This document shows, piece after piece, positions 25,137 to 33,783 of a DNA stretch of 64,000 nucleotides; the first letter of the stretch is position 1; the number at the start of each line of letters is the position of its first letter. The stretch is from positions 930,001-994,000 of the forward strand of contig NZ_JAPEMV010000001.1 of NCBI RefSeq assembly GCF_026342355.1, written 5' to 3'. Origin of the DNA: Streptomyces sp. NBC_00249 (GTDB lineage: Bacteria > Actinomycetota > Actinomycetes > Streptomycetales > Streptomycetaceae). The position numbers and the translations under genes were made by a program. The notes beneath the pieces were generated by a model that saw only the letters and a list, made by a program, of their open reading frames with translations, was not told where the DNA came from and did not search any database.

Positions 25137-25976
25137 TCAGCCGCCGGTGGCGAAGCCGGGGAAGAGGGTCATCCCGCCGTCCACGTAGAGCGTGGTGCCC
25201 ACGACGTAGTCCATGAGGTCGGAGGCGAGCGCCACGGCGGCGTAGGCGATGTCCTCGGGCTCGCCGATGCGCTCGTACGGGATCAGCCGGAGCAGATCCT
25301 CCCGAGCCTGTTCCGTCTCCCACGCGTCCCGGTTGATCGGTGTCTTGATGGCTCCGGGAGCGATCGCGTTCACGCGGATCTTCTTGGGCGCGAGTTCCTG
25401 GGCCAGGGTCGCCATCAGCATCTGCACACCGCCCTTGGATGAGGCGTAGTTCGCGTGCCCCGCCCAGGGAATGACCTGGTGGACGGAGCTCATGCAGATG
25501 ATCTTTCCGGCCGCGCGGGACACCTCCGGGACGACGCCGCGCCGCAGGAACTCCTTCGTCGCTTCGCGCGCGCAGAGGAACTGGCCCGTGAGGTTCACGT
25601 CCAGCACTTTCTGCCACTGGGCGAGCGTCATCTCCTCGAACGGGGCGTCGCGCTGCAGCCCGGCGTTGGCGACCAGGATGTCGATCGTGCCGAACTCCTG
25701 GACCATCCGGTCCATCATGGCCACGACCTGGTCTTCCCGGGACACGTCCGCCTCGTACGCGGCGGCGCGCACGCCGAACGAGGCGATTTCCGCGACCACT
25801 TTCTCGGCCTCTTCCGCGCCGGCCACGTAGTTCACGACCACATCGGCGCCGGCCCGGCCCAGGCCGATTGCCGTTGCCTTTCCGATTCCGCTGTTGGCGC
25901 CGGTGACCAGCGCTTTCTGGCCCTTGAGCAGGTGAGCCGGGATCACTCCCTGCGGTACACCCTCGGTGGAACTCAC
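25137..25976 (-). CDS. SDR-family oxidoreductase (glucose 1-dehydrogenase-like)
   Basis: The 279-aa classical short-chain dehydrogenase has the NAD(P) motif TGANSGIG (about 25-32), NAG at about 105-107, the catalytic Ser of MSSVHQVIPW and YASSK with catalytic Tyr/Lys. IAPGAIKTPINRDAW and the C-terminal YVDGGMTLFP complete the fold. Sequence character is closest to glucose 1-dehydrogenase-type members. GTG 25976 start. It sits between the GMC oxidoreductase gene (166 bp upstream) and cydA (42 bp downstream), so all three may be one transcript. Substrate not determinable; sugar or polyol oxidation fits the neighbours. Confidence 0.88.
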   Translation of the reverse strand: MSSTEGVPQGVIPAHLLKGQKALVTGANSGIGKATAIGLGRAGADVVVNYVAGAEEAEKVVAEIASFGVRAAAYEADVSREDQVVAMMDRMVQEFGTIDILVANAGLQRDAPFEEMTLAQWQKVLDVNLTGQFLCAREATKEFLRRGVVPEVSRAAGKIICMSSVHQVIPWAGHANYASSKGGVQMLMATLAQELAPKKIRVNAIAPGAIKTPINRDAWETEQAREDLLRLIPYERIGEPEDIAYAAVALASDLMDYVVGTTLYVDGGMTLFPGFATGG

Positions 25977-26116
25977 GATCGACTGCCTCCTCGACTGCCC
26001 GGTCCGGATCCGGTCCGCCGGACCGCTGCCCGACAGAGTCCGACCGCCACGGAAGCACCCTCTTCAGAGATCGGCAGCCCGGGCGAGGCGCTCTTGGGCC
26101 ACGCGGCCGAGCATCA

Positions 26117-26142
26117 CCCCCCGGTCGGAGCAAGCTCCGGGG
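26117..26142 (-). terminator. Hairpin after the GMC oxidoreductase gene
   Basis: CCCCGGTCGGAG and CTCCGGGG form a bulged GC-rich stem around a 4-nt loop, directly past the stop codon at 26143. It lacks a T-run, which is common for Streptomyces terminators. Confidence 0.45.
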
Positions 26143-27804
26143 TCAGCTCAGCCGTTCCACGAGGTGGTCCCCCACGCGCAGGGCGTTCGCGATCGCCGTG
26201 AGGGACGGGTTGACCGCGCCGATGCTCGGGAAGAAGCTCGTGTCGACCACGTACAGGTTGTCGAGATCATGGGCCTTGCAGTTCACGTCCAGCGCGGATG
26301 CGGCCGGGTCGTCGCCGAATCGTACGGTGCCGGCCTGGTGCGCCGTGGCGCCGATCGGCATGCCCTTGTGGAGGTAGATGCTGCGCGACAGGAGGTGGTG
26401 CTCGTGCATCCCCAGATGGCCGAGCATGCCCTGGAGTTTGTGCCGCAGGCGCTTCAGCCCCTCCATGTTGTTCTTCTCGTCGAGCACGAGACGGATGGTG
26501 CCGTCGCCGTCGACGGTGACCCGGTTGTCGGGGAGGGGAAGGTCTTCGCCGCACAGCCAGAAGTCGACCGCGTGGTGGGCCATGACTTCGAAGGGCATGT
26601 CGGGGGTCACGGCACCCGCCCATCGGGGCGCCTCACCGTGGATCTGGTCGGAGTCCGACTTGCCGAGCATCTGGATGCCGCCCAGGGGGTAGTCCCAGTC
26701 GTCGGCACCGAGGTACCAGTCGTGCAGGGCCAGGGTCTTCTGGAACCTGGTGTCGTTGGGCTCCTTCGAAATGGCCATCAACGCAAGGTTGTTGTGGCGC
26801 ATGTAGTGCCGGCCGACCACGCCGGAACTGTTGGCCAGCCCCCGGGGGTGGCGGTCGTTGGCCGAGGCCAGAAGGAGAACCGCCGAGTTGACCGCCCCGC
26901 AGGCGACGACCACGATGTCCGCGGAGTAGGAGACCTCGACCCCGTCCTCGCTCCGCGTCAGGACTGTGCTGACGCTACGTCCGGTCGGGTCGGTCTCCAG
27001 CCGGACCACCCGGGCATTGGTGATCATTTCGACGTTCGGATGCCGCAGGGCAGGCTCCACGCAGATGACCTGGGCGTCCGACTTGCCGCGTACCAGGCAG
27101 GGGAAGCCGTCCACGCGGTCGCAGCGGATGCAGACGCTGGACTCGGTCGCCCGCCCGTTCTCGTCCTGGCTCAGGTTGACGCCGATGGGCAGGTGGAACG
27201 GGTGCATGCCCCGCTTCTCCAGATCGTCGCTCAGCTGCTGGATCCGTGGCTCGTGCTCGACCGGCGGGTAGGCGTACTGCGCGCTGTACGGCCCTTCCCA
27301 CGGGTCCTCGCCGTGGCGTCCGTGGACCAGGTAGAGGTGCTCGGCCTCCGTGTAATAGGGCTCCAGGTCCTCGTACCGGATCGGCCAGGCCGGCGACAGC
27401 CCGTCGTGGTGGCGGAGTTCCCCGAAGTCCTCGGGCCGCAGCCGGAAGAGGGCGGCGCCGTAGAACTTGGTGTTTCCCCCGACGTAGTAGTTGACCTCGG
27501 GCGGGAATTCGTCGCCGTGCTTGTCCAGCCAGAACTCCGGGGCACGGTACTTGCCCTTCACGAACACGGCGGTGGAGTCCCAGTTGTCCCGCTCGCGGGG
27601 GAGGTAGTCACCGCGTTCGAGGATGAGTACCCGTTTGCCGGACGGGGCGAGCCGGTGGGCGAGCGTACCGCCGCCGGCGCCCGAACCGATGATGACGACG
27701 TCGTAGTGCGGGGAGTCGCCCACGGCGACCACCGTCCTTGCGCTCGTGGGCCCCGCCCTTTCGCCGGGCCCTGACTCCGCGCGCTGCCGGGACACGGCAG
27801 CCAC
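26143..27804 (-). CDS. GMC-family FAD-dependent oxidoreductase
   Basis: The protein is up to 553 aa. It has the FAD motif VVIIGSGAGGGTLAHRLA (about 37-54), GNTKFYGAALFRLRPEDF near the flavin, and the C-terminal GMC signature VVDTSFFPSIGAVNPSLTA with the catalytic region following HQAGTVRFG. Layout resembles bacterial sugar/alcohol oxidases and gluconate-2-dehydrogenase-like proteins. An unusual CIRCDRVDGFPC Cys cluster at about 225-240 could bind metal or iron-sulphur. Start is uncertain: GTG 27804 has AGAGG upstream, GTG 27732 or 27723 would give a mature-looking N terminus right before the FAD fold. Confidence 0.85.
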   Translation of the reverse strand: MAAVSRQRAESGPGERAGPTSARTVVAVGDSPHYDVVIIGSGAGGGTLAHRLAPSGKRVLILERGDYLPRERDNWDSTAVFVKGKYRAPEFWLDKHGDEFPPEVNYYVGGNTKFYGAALFRLRPEDFGELRHHDGLSPAWPIRYEDLEPYYTEAEHLYLVHGRHGEDPWEGPYSAQYAYPPVEHEPRIQQLSDDLEKRGMHPFHLPIGVNLSQDENGRATESSVCIRCDRVDGFPCLVRGKSDAQVICVEPALRHPNVEMITNARVVRLETDPTGRSVSTVLTRSEDGVEVSYSADIVVVACGAVNSAVLLLASANDRHPRGLANSSGVVGRHYMRHNNLALMAISKEPNDTRFQKTLALHDWYLGADDWDYPLGGIQMLGKSDSDQIHGEAPRWAGAVTPDMPFEVMAHHAVDFWLCGEDLPLPDNRVTVDGDGTIRLVLDEKNNMEGLKRLRHKLQGMLGHLGMHEHHLLSRSIYLHKGMPIGATAHQAGTVRFGDDPAASALDVNCKAHDLDNLYVVDTSFFPSIGAVNPSLTAIANALRVGDHLVERLS

Positions 27805-27871
27805 CCCACCTCTTCGAACGTATCCCCCCTTCCCGTGTGCGGCGACCGGGAGGGTTTCACGCCCATGGGCG

Positions 27872-28786
27872 TCACAGAACGGCGATCGGGTTCACGGGCG
27901 AGCCGGTGGCCGACGGGAGCCGGAGCGGCGCGATCACGCACAGGAACGACCACCGGCCCGTGCGTGCGCACGCCTCGGTCAAGTCCTCGAACTGCAGGTA
28001 GTCCATCAGATGCAGTCCCATGGCGTGCATGGCCAGCACGTGCACGGGAAAGCCGATCCCGGCCACCGCGCTGGGGGCGGTGTCGTGGTTGCCGTCCGCG
28101 CCCAGCACGGAGACCTGCCGCTCGGCCAGGAACCGCACGGCCGTGGGATGAAGGCCGGCCCGGGCCCGCGCGGCGTTCCACGCCCCGAGCTCCCGGCGCC
28201 GTAGGCGATGCCCCACTCGTACGAACAGCATGTCCCCCGGCCGGATCCGGACCCCTTGGGCCGCCTCCGCCGCGGTCAGGTCATCGGCGGTCACGTGATC
28301 CCCTGGCTCCAGCCAGGGCACGCCCCGCAGCCGCGGAACGTCCAGGAGCACGCCACGGCCGACGATGCCGTCCCGGACGACCTCGACGGAGAGCGCACGG
28401 GCTCCCTCGGGCGTCACGGTGCTCGCCGGCACGCCGTTGTAGAGCTCCCCGTCGAACAGCACGTGGCACAGCGCGTCGAGATGACTGTCCGCGTCCCCGT
28501 GCACGTTCATCGCGAACCGGTCGCGGGCGAAGTGCAGCCCGCCGGCACCGGTCTCACCGGCGGTGGGGGTGATCATCCGGTGGTGTGCGGGGTCGGGATT
28601 GTCCGGGCCGGGCAGGGTTTCGATGGGCGCGGCCAGGGACACCGTGAGTCCGGAGCGGACCTCGGCGGCGGCGGCCACCACCCGCTCGGACGTCAGGTGG
28701 CCGAGGGTACCGCGCCGGTCGCCCGGGGGACGAGGGCTCCTGTCGCGCAGCTCCTCGTACAACGCACGAAAGGCGTCATCGGTCAT
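27872..28786 (-). CDS. Cyclase-family (kynurenine formamidase-like) metal hydrolase
   Basis: The 304-aa protein has the cyclase motif MNVHGDADSHLDALCH at about 93-108 (His96, His102, Asp104, His108), the variant of HxGTHxDxPxH that binds the metal, and later GDMLFVRVGHRLRRRELG. The family includes bacterial kynurenine formamidases and related hydrolases. Length is somewhat longer than KynB (about 210), as in the larger actinobacterial group. ATG 28786 has GAGG upstream. It follows the gluconokinase-mutarotase gene by 32 bp on the same strand, so it is probably in that operon. Substrate unknown. Confidence 0.82.
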   Translation of the reverse strand: MTDDAFRALYEELRDRSPRPPGDRRGTLGHLTSERVVAAAAEVRSGLTVSLAAPIETLPGPDNPDPAHHRMITPTAGETGAGGLHFARDRFAMNVHGDADSHLDALCHVLFDGELYNGVPASTVTPEGARALSVEVVRDGIVGRGVLLDVPRLRGVPWLEPGDHVTADDLTAAEAAQGVRIRPGDMLFVRVGHRLRRRELGAWNAARARAGLHPTAVRFLAERQVSVLGADGNHDTAPSAVAGIGFPVHVLAMHAMGLHLMDYLQFEDLTEACARTGRWSFLCVIAPLRLPSATGSPVNPIAVL

Positions 28787-28818
28787 GGGCCTCGGCGTTG
28801 ACGGCCCGGTGTCCGGGG

Positions 28819-30336
28819 TCACCAGGACCCCCACGGGGCCAGGCCCCACCGGAAGACGTGGCTGCCGCCCGGTTCCAGGACGGTGAGCGCCGTGCCACTG
28901 CGGAAGGCGTCGGCCGGACAGGACATCGGCTCGATGGCGACGCCGCGCCGACGCCGCCCGGGCTCCGACAGCGTGTCCCCGGTGTAGACCTGCACGTACC
29001 GGATGCCCTCGAGGAGCCGTACGTCGATGCCGCGGAGCCCCGAAGGGTGCGCCAGCCGAACCACGCAGTGGCCGGCGGGGTCCCGGTCGAGCCCCGTGTA
29101 GGCGGTGTCCAGTCGTTGCTCGCCGATGGGCCGGGCGATGCGGAAGTCGTACGCCGTGCCGTCGACCGGCTCCTCACCGGTCGGCAGGCCGTGTTCGTCG
29201 GTACTGAGCCGGTGGCGGGCCGGCACGGTCAGCAGCGCGATGTCCACCAATTCGGTGCCCACGGTCAGATAGGGGTGCTGGCCCACGCCGTAGGGTGCGG
29301 CCGTGCCCCCCACGTTGGTGGTGGTGACGGTGGTCTCGAGCCCCTCCCCGCCAAGCCGGTACTCGGCGGCGACCTCCAGCTGGTAAGGGTATCCAGGCTG
29401 CGGGAAGAGGACGGTGCCCACCGTGACCGCGTCCTCGCTGCGGGCGAGCAGCTGCCACGCCACCCACCTCAGGAGCCCGTGGATCGCATTGTTGTTCTCC
29501 GGTTCGGTCAGCGGGAGTTGCAGGTCTTCAGCCCCGAATCGATAGCGCCCGCCGCCCACCCGGTTCGGCCAGGGCACGAGAAGCTGCCCCCGTCCGCCGG
29601 TGATCCTCTCGTCGGCGGCGAATCCGTCGAGAAGCGGCCGCCCGCCCACCTCGTAGTGGCGCAGGGCGCCGCCCAGCTCGACCACCACCGCCGCCTGCGC
29701 ACCGTGGCGCAGCCTCCACTGTTCTCCTGATGCTGTGGGGGGCATGTGCGGCTCCTCGGTCGGTACGGCGTAGAGCTGGGCGACGACGGCTGCGACAACG
29801 GCTTCCGGGGGCTGGTCGACGTCCACCACACAGGCGTACTCGTCGGGCTCCGGCTCCTGGAGGTCAGCGAACTGACTGTCCAGCAGCTGTGCGGGGAAGA
29901 AGTGGCCGTGCCTGGACAGCAGCCGGGAGCGGATGAGTTGCCGTGAACCGTGCAGATGGACCAGACGTACTTCGGGCCGTCCCCCGGCCAGTTGGTCCCG
30001 GTAGGCGCGCTTGAGCGCGGAACAAGCCACGACAGCGGGTTCCCGCGCTGCGATCCGCCGGTCGATCCATGCCTCGAGGGCAGCCAGCCACGGGCGTCTG
30101 TCCTCGTCGGTCAGGGCCTCGCCGGCCGCCATCCTGGCCCGGTTCGCCGGGGTGTGGAAGTCGTCGGCGTCCCTGTGCGCCCAGCCGAGCCGGTCGGCCA
30201 GCAGCAGCGCCACCGTGGACTTCCCCGACCCCGCCACGCCTGTCACGAGCACCACGGTTGCGGGCACCTTCGTGCCGAGGGCTTCCGGCTCGTGCGGCGG
30301 TCCCCGCATGGGTTCGCGCACGTGGTGACGCGCCAT
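28819..30336 (-). CDS. Fusion of gluconokinase (GntK-like) and aldose 1-epimerase (mutarotase)
   Basis: The 505-aa protein starts at ATG 30336 behind GAAGGAGG. Residues about 25-185 are a gluconokinase: Walker A GVAGSGKST (33-41), DADDFHTPANRARMAAG, ALTDEDRRPWL, SALKRAYRDQL and SRHGHFFPAQLLDSQFADL. Residues about 205-500 are an aldose 1-epimerase-type beta-sandwich: LVPWPNRVGGGRYRFGAE, NNAIHGLLRWVAW, YGVGQHPYLTVG and YVQVYTGDTL. The first module phosphorylates gluconate; the second interconverts sugar anomers. Joining them in one chain could link aldose handling, oxidation by the neighbouring dehydrogenases and entry of gluconate into the pentose phosphate pathway. The reading frame is continuous through the linker. 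Confidence 0.85.
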   Translation of the reverse strand: MARHHVREPMRGPPHEPEALGTKVPATVVLVTGVAGSGKSTVALLLADRLGWAHRDADDFHTPANRARMAAGEALTDEDRRPWLAALEAWIDRRIAAREPAVVACSALKRAYRDQLAGGRPEVRLVHLHGSRQLIRSRLLSRHGHFFPAQLLDSQFADLQEPEPDEYACVVDVDQPPEAVVAAVVAQLYAVPTEEPHMPPTASGEQWRLRHGAQAAVVVELGGALRHYEVGGRPLLDGFAADERITGGRGQLLVPWPNRVGGGRYRFGAEDLQLPLTEPENNNAIHGLLRWVAWQLLARSEDAVTVGTVLFPQPGYPYQLEVAAEYRLGGEGLETTVTTTNVGGTAAPYGVGQHPYLTVGTELVDIALLTVPARHRLSTDEHGLPTGEEPVDGTAYDFRIARPIGEQRLDTAYTGLDRDPAGHCVVRLAHPSGLRGIDVRLLEGIRYVQVYTGDTLSEPGRRRRGVAIEPMSCPADAFRSGTALTVLEPGGSHVFRWGLAPWGSW

Positions 30337-30444
30337 GCGGCCTCCTTCGTTCGGTGCCACCGGCCGGTCCCGTCTCCGGCCGGGTACTTCCACTCTCGGT
30401 ACGCGCAGTCCGCGGCGCACCTCGGCCACCGTGCGGGGGCGACC

Positions 30445-31923
30445 TCAGGCGGAGCCGGACAGGCCGGCGGCAGGGGGATGCACGGTCTGCGGTTCCGCGG
30501 GTTTGCCCACCGGTGGAACGGCGGATCCGGGCGGCAGCAACTGGGTCGTCACAAAAGCCACGACGGCCGCCAGGATCACCACGGGAACCATGGCCACGCT
30601 GCCGAGCACCAGGACGACGAGCACGATGCTGCTGACCGGCAGCCGCAAGGCACTGGTCGTCGCGGCCGCCATGCCCGCGGCCATTCCCGGTACGACCCCC
30701 AGGCCCGGCAGGGGCGCGAGCAGCACGCCCACGGCGCAGCCCAGGAACAGCGAGGGAAACACCGGGCCGCCTCGCAGGCTGCCCAGGCACAAGGAGTAGG
30801 CCACTCCCGTGCAGAGCAGTACGGCGATCAGGGCCCCGACCCCCCAGGAATGCGGATCGGCGGCCATCCGGCTCAGCGTCGCCTGGCCGGAAGACGCCAC
30901 GTCCGCGGGCGACCGGCCGGTGGTGAGCGCGTACACAGCGGCGCAGGCGCCTGCTGCCAGGGCAGACAGGGCCGTACGGACGACGGGACGCTTCGCGACG
31001 AACCGCGCGGTCATCCGGCCCCCTCCCATGATCAGATGAACGACGACACCAATGGCCACTGCCATCAGGACCGCCCAGACCACGTCTCCGGCATCGAGCC
31101 GCGGAGCGGGCACACCCACTTTCACCGAGAGGCTGGTCGCGCTGAGTCCGGTCCAGCGGCCGAAGCCGGTGAACACGAGTGAGCCCACCCCGCTCGACAA
31201 GAGCGCGGGCAGCATGACCGCGAACAGCTGTGGCCCGCCCACCCCGGCCACCTCGATGAGCATCACCCCCGCGATGAGCGGGTTTCCGAAGATCACCGCG
31301 ACTGCAGCCGCTGCTCCTGCCGCGCCCAGGAGTGCCGTGCTCTTGGCCGTCGCCGGCACCCGCGCCAGATCCCTGAAGAGCAGGGCCAGGCCGCCGCCGA
31401 GGGCGATCAACGGCGCCTCCGGTCCGAGCGTGGCTCCCAGGGGAAGACTGATCACGGCGGCGAGGATCACGCCGGGCAGGGCCCGCGGCGTGATCCCGCC
31501 CGTGTGCAGTCCCGAGGCGGGGATGTGGCCTCCGGCGCCGGGCAGGTGGGTGACCACGAGCCCGACGGCCGCGCCGGCCACGAGCAGCAACGGCAGCGGC
31601 CACCACCACGGCGGGGCGCCCCACCCCAGAGCCTCAGGTAGATCGCCCCACATCAGGTGTTCCAGCTTGTGGAGTGCGACCAGGAACCAGAAAGCCACCA
31701 GCGACACCGGAACACCGATGAGGGCACAGAACACGAGCGCCTTCAGATAGCCGGGGCTGCGCAGCAGTTCACGCAGCCGGTCCGCCTCTTCGGGTTGTGT
31801 CCCCCCGCCAGGCCCCGCGGGGCGCGGATCCGACGCCGTCATCCGACGTGTCCCGTCTCGGTTCTGCACGTCATCACGGCTGTGCGGGCGATGCCACGAG
31901 GGGGTCCGGGCATGTTCGCTCAT
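30445..31923 (-). CDS. ClC-family chloride channel/transporter
   Basis: The 492-aa membrane protein has many long helices and the ClC selectivity regions: GAGGHIPASGL (for GSGIP), LGATLGPEAPLIALGGG (for GREGP, with the gating Glu kept), and GGPVFPSLFLGCAVG (for GxFxP). ClC proteins move chloride by channel or Cl-/H+ exchange. The Arg-to-Pro and Gly-to-Ala changes in the GREGP motif are found in divergent bacterial members. The start is uncertain: ATG 31923 is very close to GGGAG, ATG 31842 gives a shorter N terminus. It ends 108 bp before the gluconokinase fusion on the same strand. Confidence 0.88.
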   Translation of the reverse strand: MSEHARTPSWHRPHSRDDVQNRDGTRRMTASDPRPAGPGGGTQPEEADRLRELLRSPGYLKALVFCALIGVPVSLVAFWFLVALHKLEHLMWGDLPEALGWGAPPWWWPLPLLLVAGAAVGLVVTHLPGAGGHIPASGLHTGGITPRALPGVILAAVISLPLGATLGPEAPLIALGGGLALLFRDLARVPATAKSTALLGAAGAAAAVAVIFGNPLIAGVMLIEVAGVGGPQLFAVMLPALLSSGVGSLVFTGFGRWTGLSATSLSVKVGVPAPRLDAGDVVWAVLMAVAIGVVVHLIMGGGRMTARFVAKRPVVRTALSALAAGACAAVYALTTGRSPADVASSGQATLSRMAADPHSWGVGALIAVLLCTGVAYSLCLGSLRGGPVFPSLFLGCAVGVLLAPLPGLGVVPGMAAGMAAATTSALRLPVSSIVLVVLVLGSVAMVPVVILAAVVAFVTTQLLPPGSAVPPVGKPAEPQTVHPPAAGLSGSA

Positions 31924-32302
31924 CTCCCAGGGGGTGCGGGTGGACCGTAGCGGACCGGGTTCGCCCGGCTGGAGTCTTCAGGCGACGGCCGGTTCGGCGG
32001 GAGCCGTCGTCGACTCTGCCGCGTCCGGCGAGGCCGGCAGGGCCCGGACGGGGGTGCGGCCGTTCGCCGCCAACTGGGCGCCGATGCGGTCGTGACCACT
32101 CCTCACGAGCGGATTGCGGTCTGGGCCGTACCCACAGCCCGTGGTCCAGGGGCGCTCGCCACGACACACGGCGACGGACAGACCTCCAGAGCCATTGGAG
32201 CATCCGGCCGGAGGCTTCGCATGTCCGGACGGAACTGCATGGCGGCCACGGTCTCCGGCGCGAAGAACGCCGGCGGCCAGGTCCCGGGTGCCGGTGGGCA
32301 GT
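31924..32302. other. Decayed stretch, no intact gene
   Basis: No frame has a ribosome-binding site plus recognisable protein. A reverse-strand frame at 31978-32169 ends in DRIGAQLAANGRTPVRALPA, which is faintly like the C terminus of an IS481-type transposase, but the match is too weak to call. The region lies between the ClC gene and further gene remnants, in keeping with an eroded right part of island A. Confidence 0.4.
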
Positions 32303-32490
32303 TCAGCGCAGCAGTGCGGCGACGGCAGCCGCCGGTTTGGTCGCGTCGGGTTCGTCGCCGGTGATCAGATCCGCGTGTACGAAGGACTCGCCGATGCGGG
32401 TGATGACGTACGCGAGGTCCGGGAGTTCCATGGCCCCCGAGTCGAAAGGTACCTGTCGTCCGATGGCACAGCTTCGATCCCATAATCCCT
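32303..32490 (-). pseudogene. C-terminal fragment of a TetR-family regulator
   Basis: About 60 codons in an open reverse-strand frame read FDSGAMELPDLAYVITRIG and ESFVHADLITGDEPDATK before a stop at 32303. This is the ligand-domain end seen in TetR regulators of the QadR-like group. The N-terminal DNA-binding part is missing; an in-frame stop lies upstream and an insertion-sequence remnant begins at 32612. Non-functional remnant. Confidence 0.55.
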
Positions 32491-32611
32491 AGCGCCGCCC
32501 TGCTCCGGGAGCGCCACGGCGCCCAAGACTCGTTCTGGAAGCCAACCACCGCCCCACAGCCCGAACGGGATGCCACGCGCCTCCGCCTCGGGGCGGAATC
32601 GTCTCGGGCTA

Positions 32612-33083
32612 GGGTCTGTTGCGAAAGTGGATCTTGTTAGTTCATGATCACGTCTCGTGGAACGTGGAGATCTGACGAACGGCCAGTGGGCCAGGCTTGA
32701 GCCTTTGCTGCCGCGGGGCATCAAGCCTGGCCGGCCGCAGGTGTGGAAGCGGCGGCAGCTGATGGACGGCATACGATGGCGGACAAGGCCTACGACTCCC
32801 GCAGTAACCGCGCCTGCCTGCGCAGACGTGGGATCAAGGCCACGATCCCGGTCCCGGCGGACCGGGTCCGCAACCGGCTGGGACACGGTTCGCGCGGCGG
32901 TCGGCCGCCGAAGTTCGACAGAGACGACTACAAGCAGCGGCACGCGGTCGAGTGCGGGATCAACCGGCTCAAGCGCCACCGGGCCGTCACCACCAGGTAC
33001 GACAAATTCGCCGTCCGCTACGAAGCGACAGTGCTGGTCGCAGCCATCAACAAGTGGCTGTAACCAGCACTTTCACAACAGGG
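32612..33083 (+). mobile_element. IS5-family insertion sequence remnant with internal deletion
   Basis: The left end carries CTGTTGCGAAAGT and the right end its inverse ACTTTCACAACAG, matching terminal inverted repeats with one mismatch. Only about 470 bp lie between them, against roughly 850-900 bp for intact relatives. The element interrupts the tyrosine integrase gene, whose C-terminal part resumes right after the right end. Confidence 0.7.
32657..33063 (+). pseudogene. IS5-family transposase, internally deleted
   Basis: The first 43 codons (GTG start, [20 protein letters not shown] and [11 protein letters not shown]) are the N-terminal DNA-binding part. The frame then jumps: the last 93 codons, in another frame, read [39 protein letters not shown] and [14 protein letters not shown] before TAA at 33063. 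The middle, with the first catalytic Asp, is deleted. Not functional. Confidence 0.8.
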
Positions 33084-33552
33084 GCAGCCCGCATCGGTGA
33101 GGTCTCCGGAGTCCGCGTCAGGGACATCGACACCGACAACTGGATCTGGACCGTACGACGGCAGACCACCCCCGCCCAAGGCGGGCTCGTCGACAAGGCC
33201 ACCAAGGGCAAGCGCGTCCGCAAGGTGCCCCTAATCGGGGAAGTACGGCCGATGGTTGCCCAGCGGCTGCTGGCCGTCGGCAATGACCCCGATGCCCGGA
33301 TCTTCTTCGGACCGCGTGGCGGTCGCATCTCCACTGCGGTCCTGCGCGACGCCACTCACTGGGACGCCGTCGTCACGGAACTCGGCTTCGAACACCTCCG
33401 ACGGCACGACCTGCGCCACACCGGACTGACCTGGTTCGCCGACGCCGGCGTGCCGCTTCACGTCCTACGCAAGATCGCCGGGCACGGCTCGCTGACCACC
33501 ACTCAGCGCTACCTCACCTCGACGCCGGCCAGATCACCCGCACTGACCGCCC

Positions 33553-33562
33553 TGGTCCCCAA
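33553..33562. repeat. Single TGGTCCCCAA decamer on the integrase side
   Basis: One copy of the decamer lies within the 3' end of the integrase remnant, on the opposite side of the tRNA core from the tandem pair at 33763-33783. This is the place expected for an arm-type integrase site on the other arm. Confidence 0.4.
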
Positions 33563-33571
33563 AAACGATCA

Positions 33572-33605
33572 AGGGGCCGTTTTGGATTGCTCCAAAACGG
33601 CCCCT
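33572..33605. terminator. GC-rich hairpin at right attachment site
   Basis: A 14-bp stem AGGGGCCGTTTTGG with its complement encloses a 6-nt loop. Relative to the left copy, a stem C-G pair is replaced by T-A, which keeps the pairing. Confidence 0.65.
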
Positions 33606-33624
33606 GACCCACGACTCTCTCGAG

Positions 33625-33666
33625 TCGGGACGACAGGATTTGAACCTGCGACCCCTTGACCCCCAG
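33625..33666 (-). other. 3' half of tRNA-Pro(GGG)-like gene, right attachment core
   Basis: Identical to the segment at 11888-11929: anticodon loop CTGGGGG, T arm and acceptor 3' strand without a 5' half. The upstream sequence is element DNA, so this copy also is an integration scar and not a working tRNA. Confidence 0.75.
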
Positions 33667-33762
33667 ATCGATGGGTCGGAGGAAAAATCCTGACATAAAG
33701 CATAATCTCAAGGCGCACAGCGTGCACATCCGTACATGCTGTGCGCCCATCGACGTGGACGC

Positions 33763-33783
33763 TGGTCCCCAACTGGTCCCCAA
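33763..33783. repeat. Tandem TGGTCCCCAA decamers (right pair)
   Basis: Two decamers spaced 11 bp, in the same position relative to the core as the left pair. An MFS gene remnant begins just beyond them. Confidence 0.55.

Larger units (their letters stand above)
33084..33659 (+). pseudogene. Tyrosine integrase, C-terminal catalytic part only
   Basis: The remaining frame holds the catalytic domain of a phage/ICE-type tyrosine recombinase: ARIGEVSGVRVRDID (first Arg), the beta hairpin with KRVRKVPLIGEV, HDLRHTGLTWFADAG (HxxR), and LRKIAGHGSLTTTQRYL with the catalytic Tyr. The N-terminal core-binding and arm-binding domains are lost at the IS junction. The original stop is unclear; the open frame reads through the hairpin and into the tRNA core. 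It points at the attachment core about 20 bp after its family-like end, the normal int-att arrangement. Confidence 0.85.

Noticed and set aside
31978..32169. Reverse frame ending in GRTPVRALPA as IS481-type transposase end
   Set aside because: Similarity is limited to a dozen residues and no catalytic motif is present.
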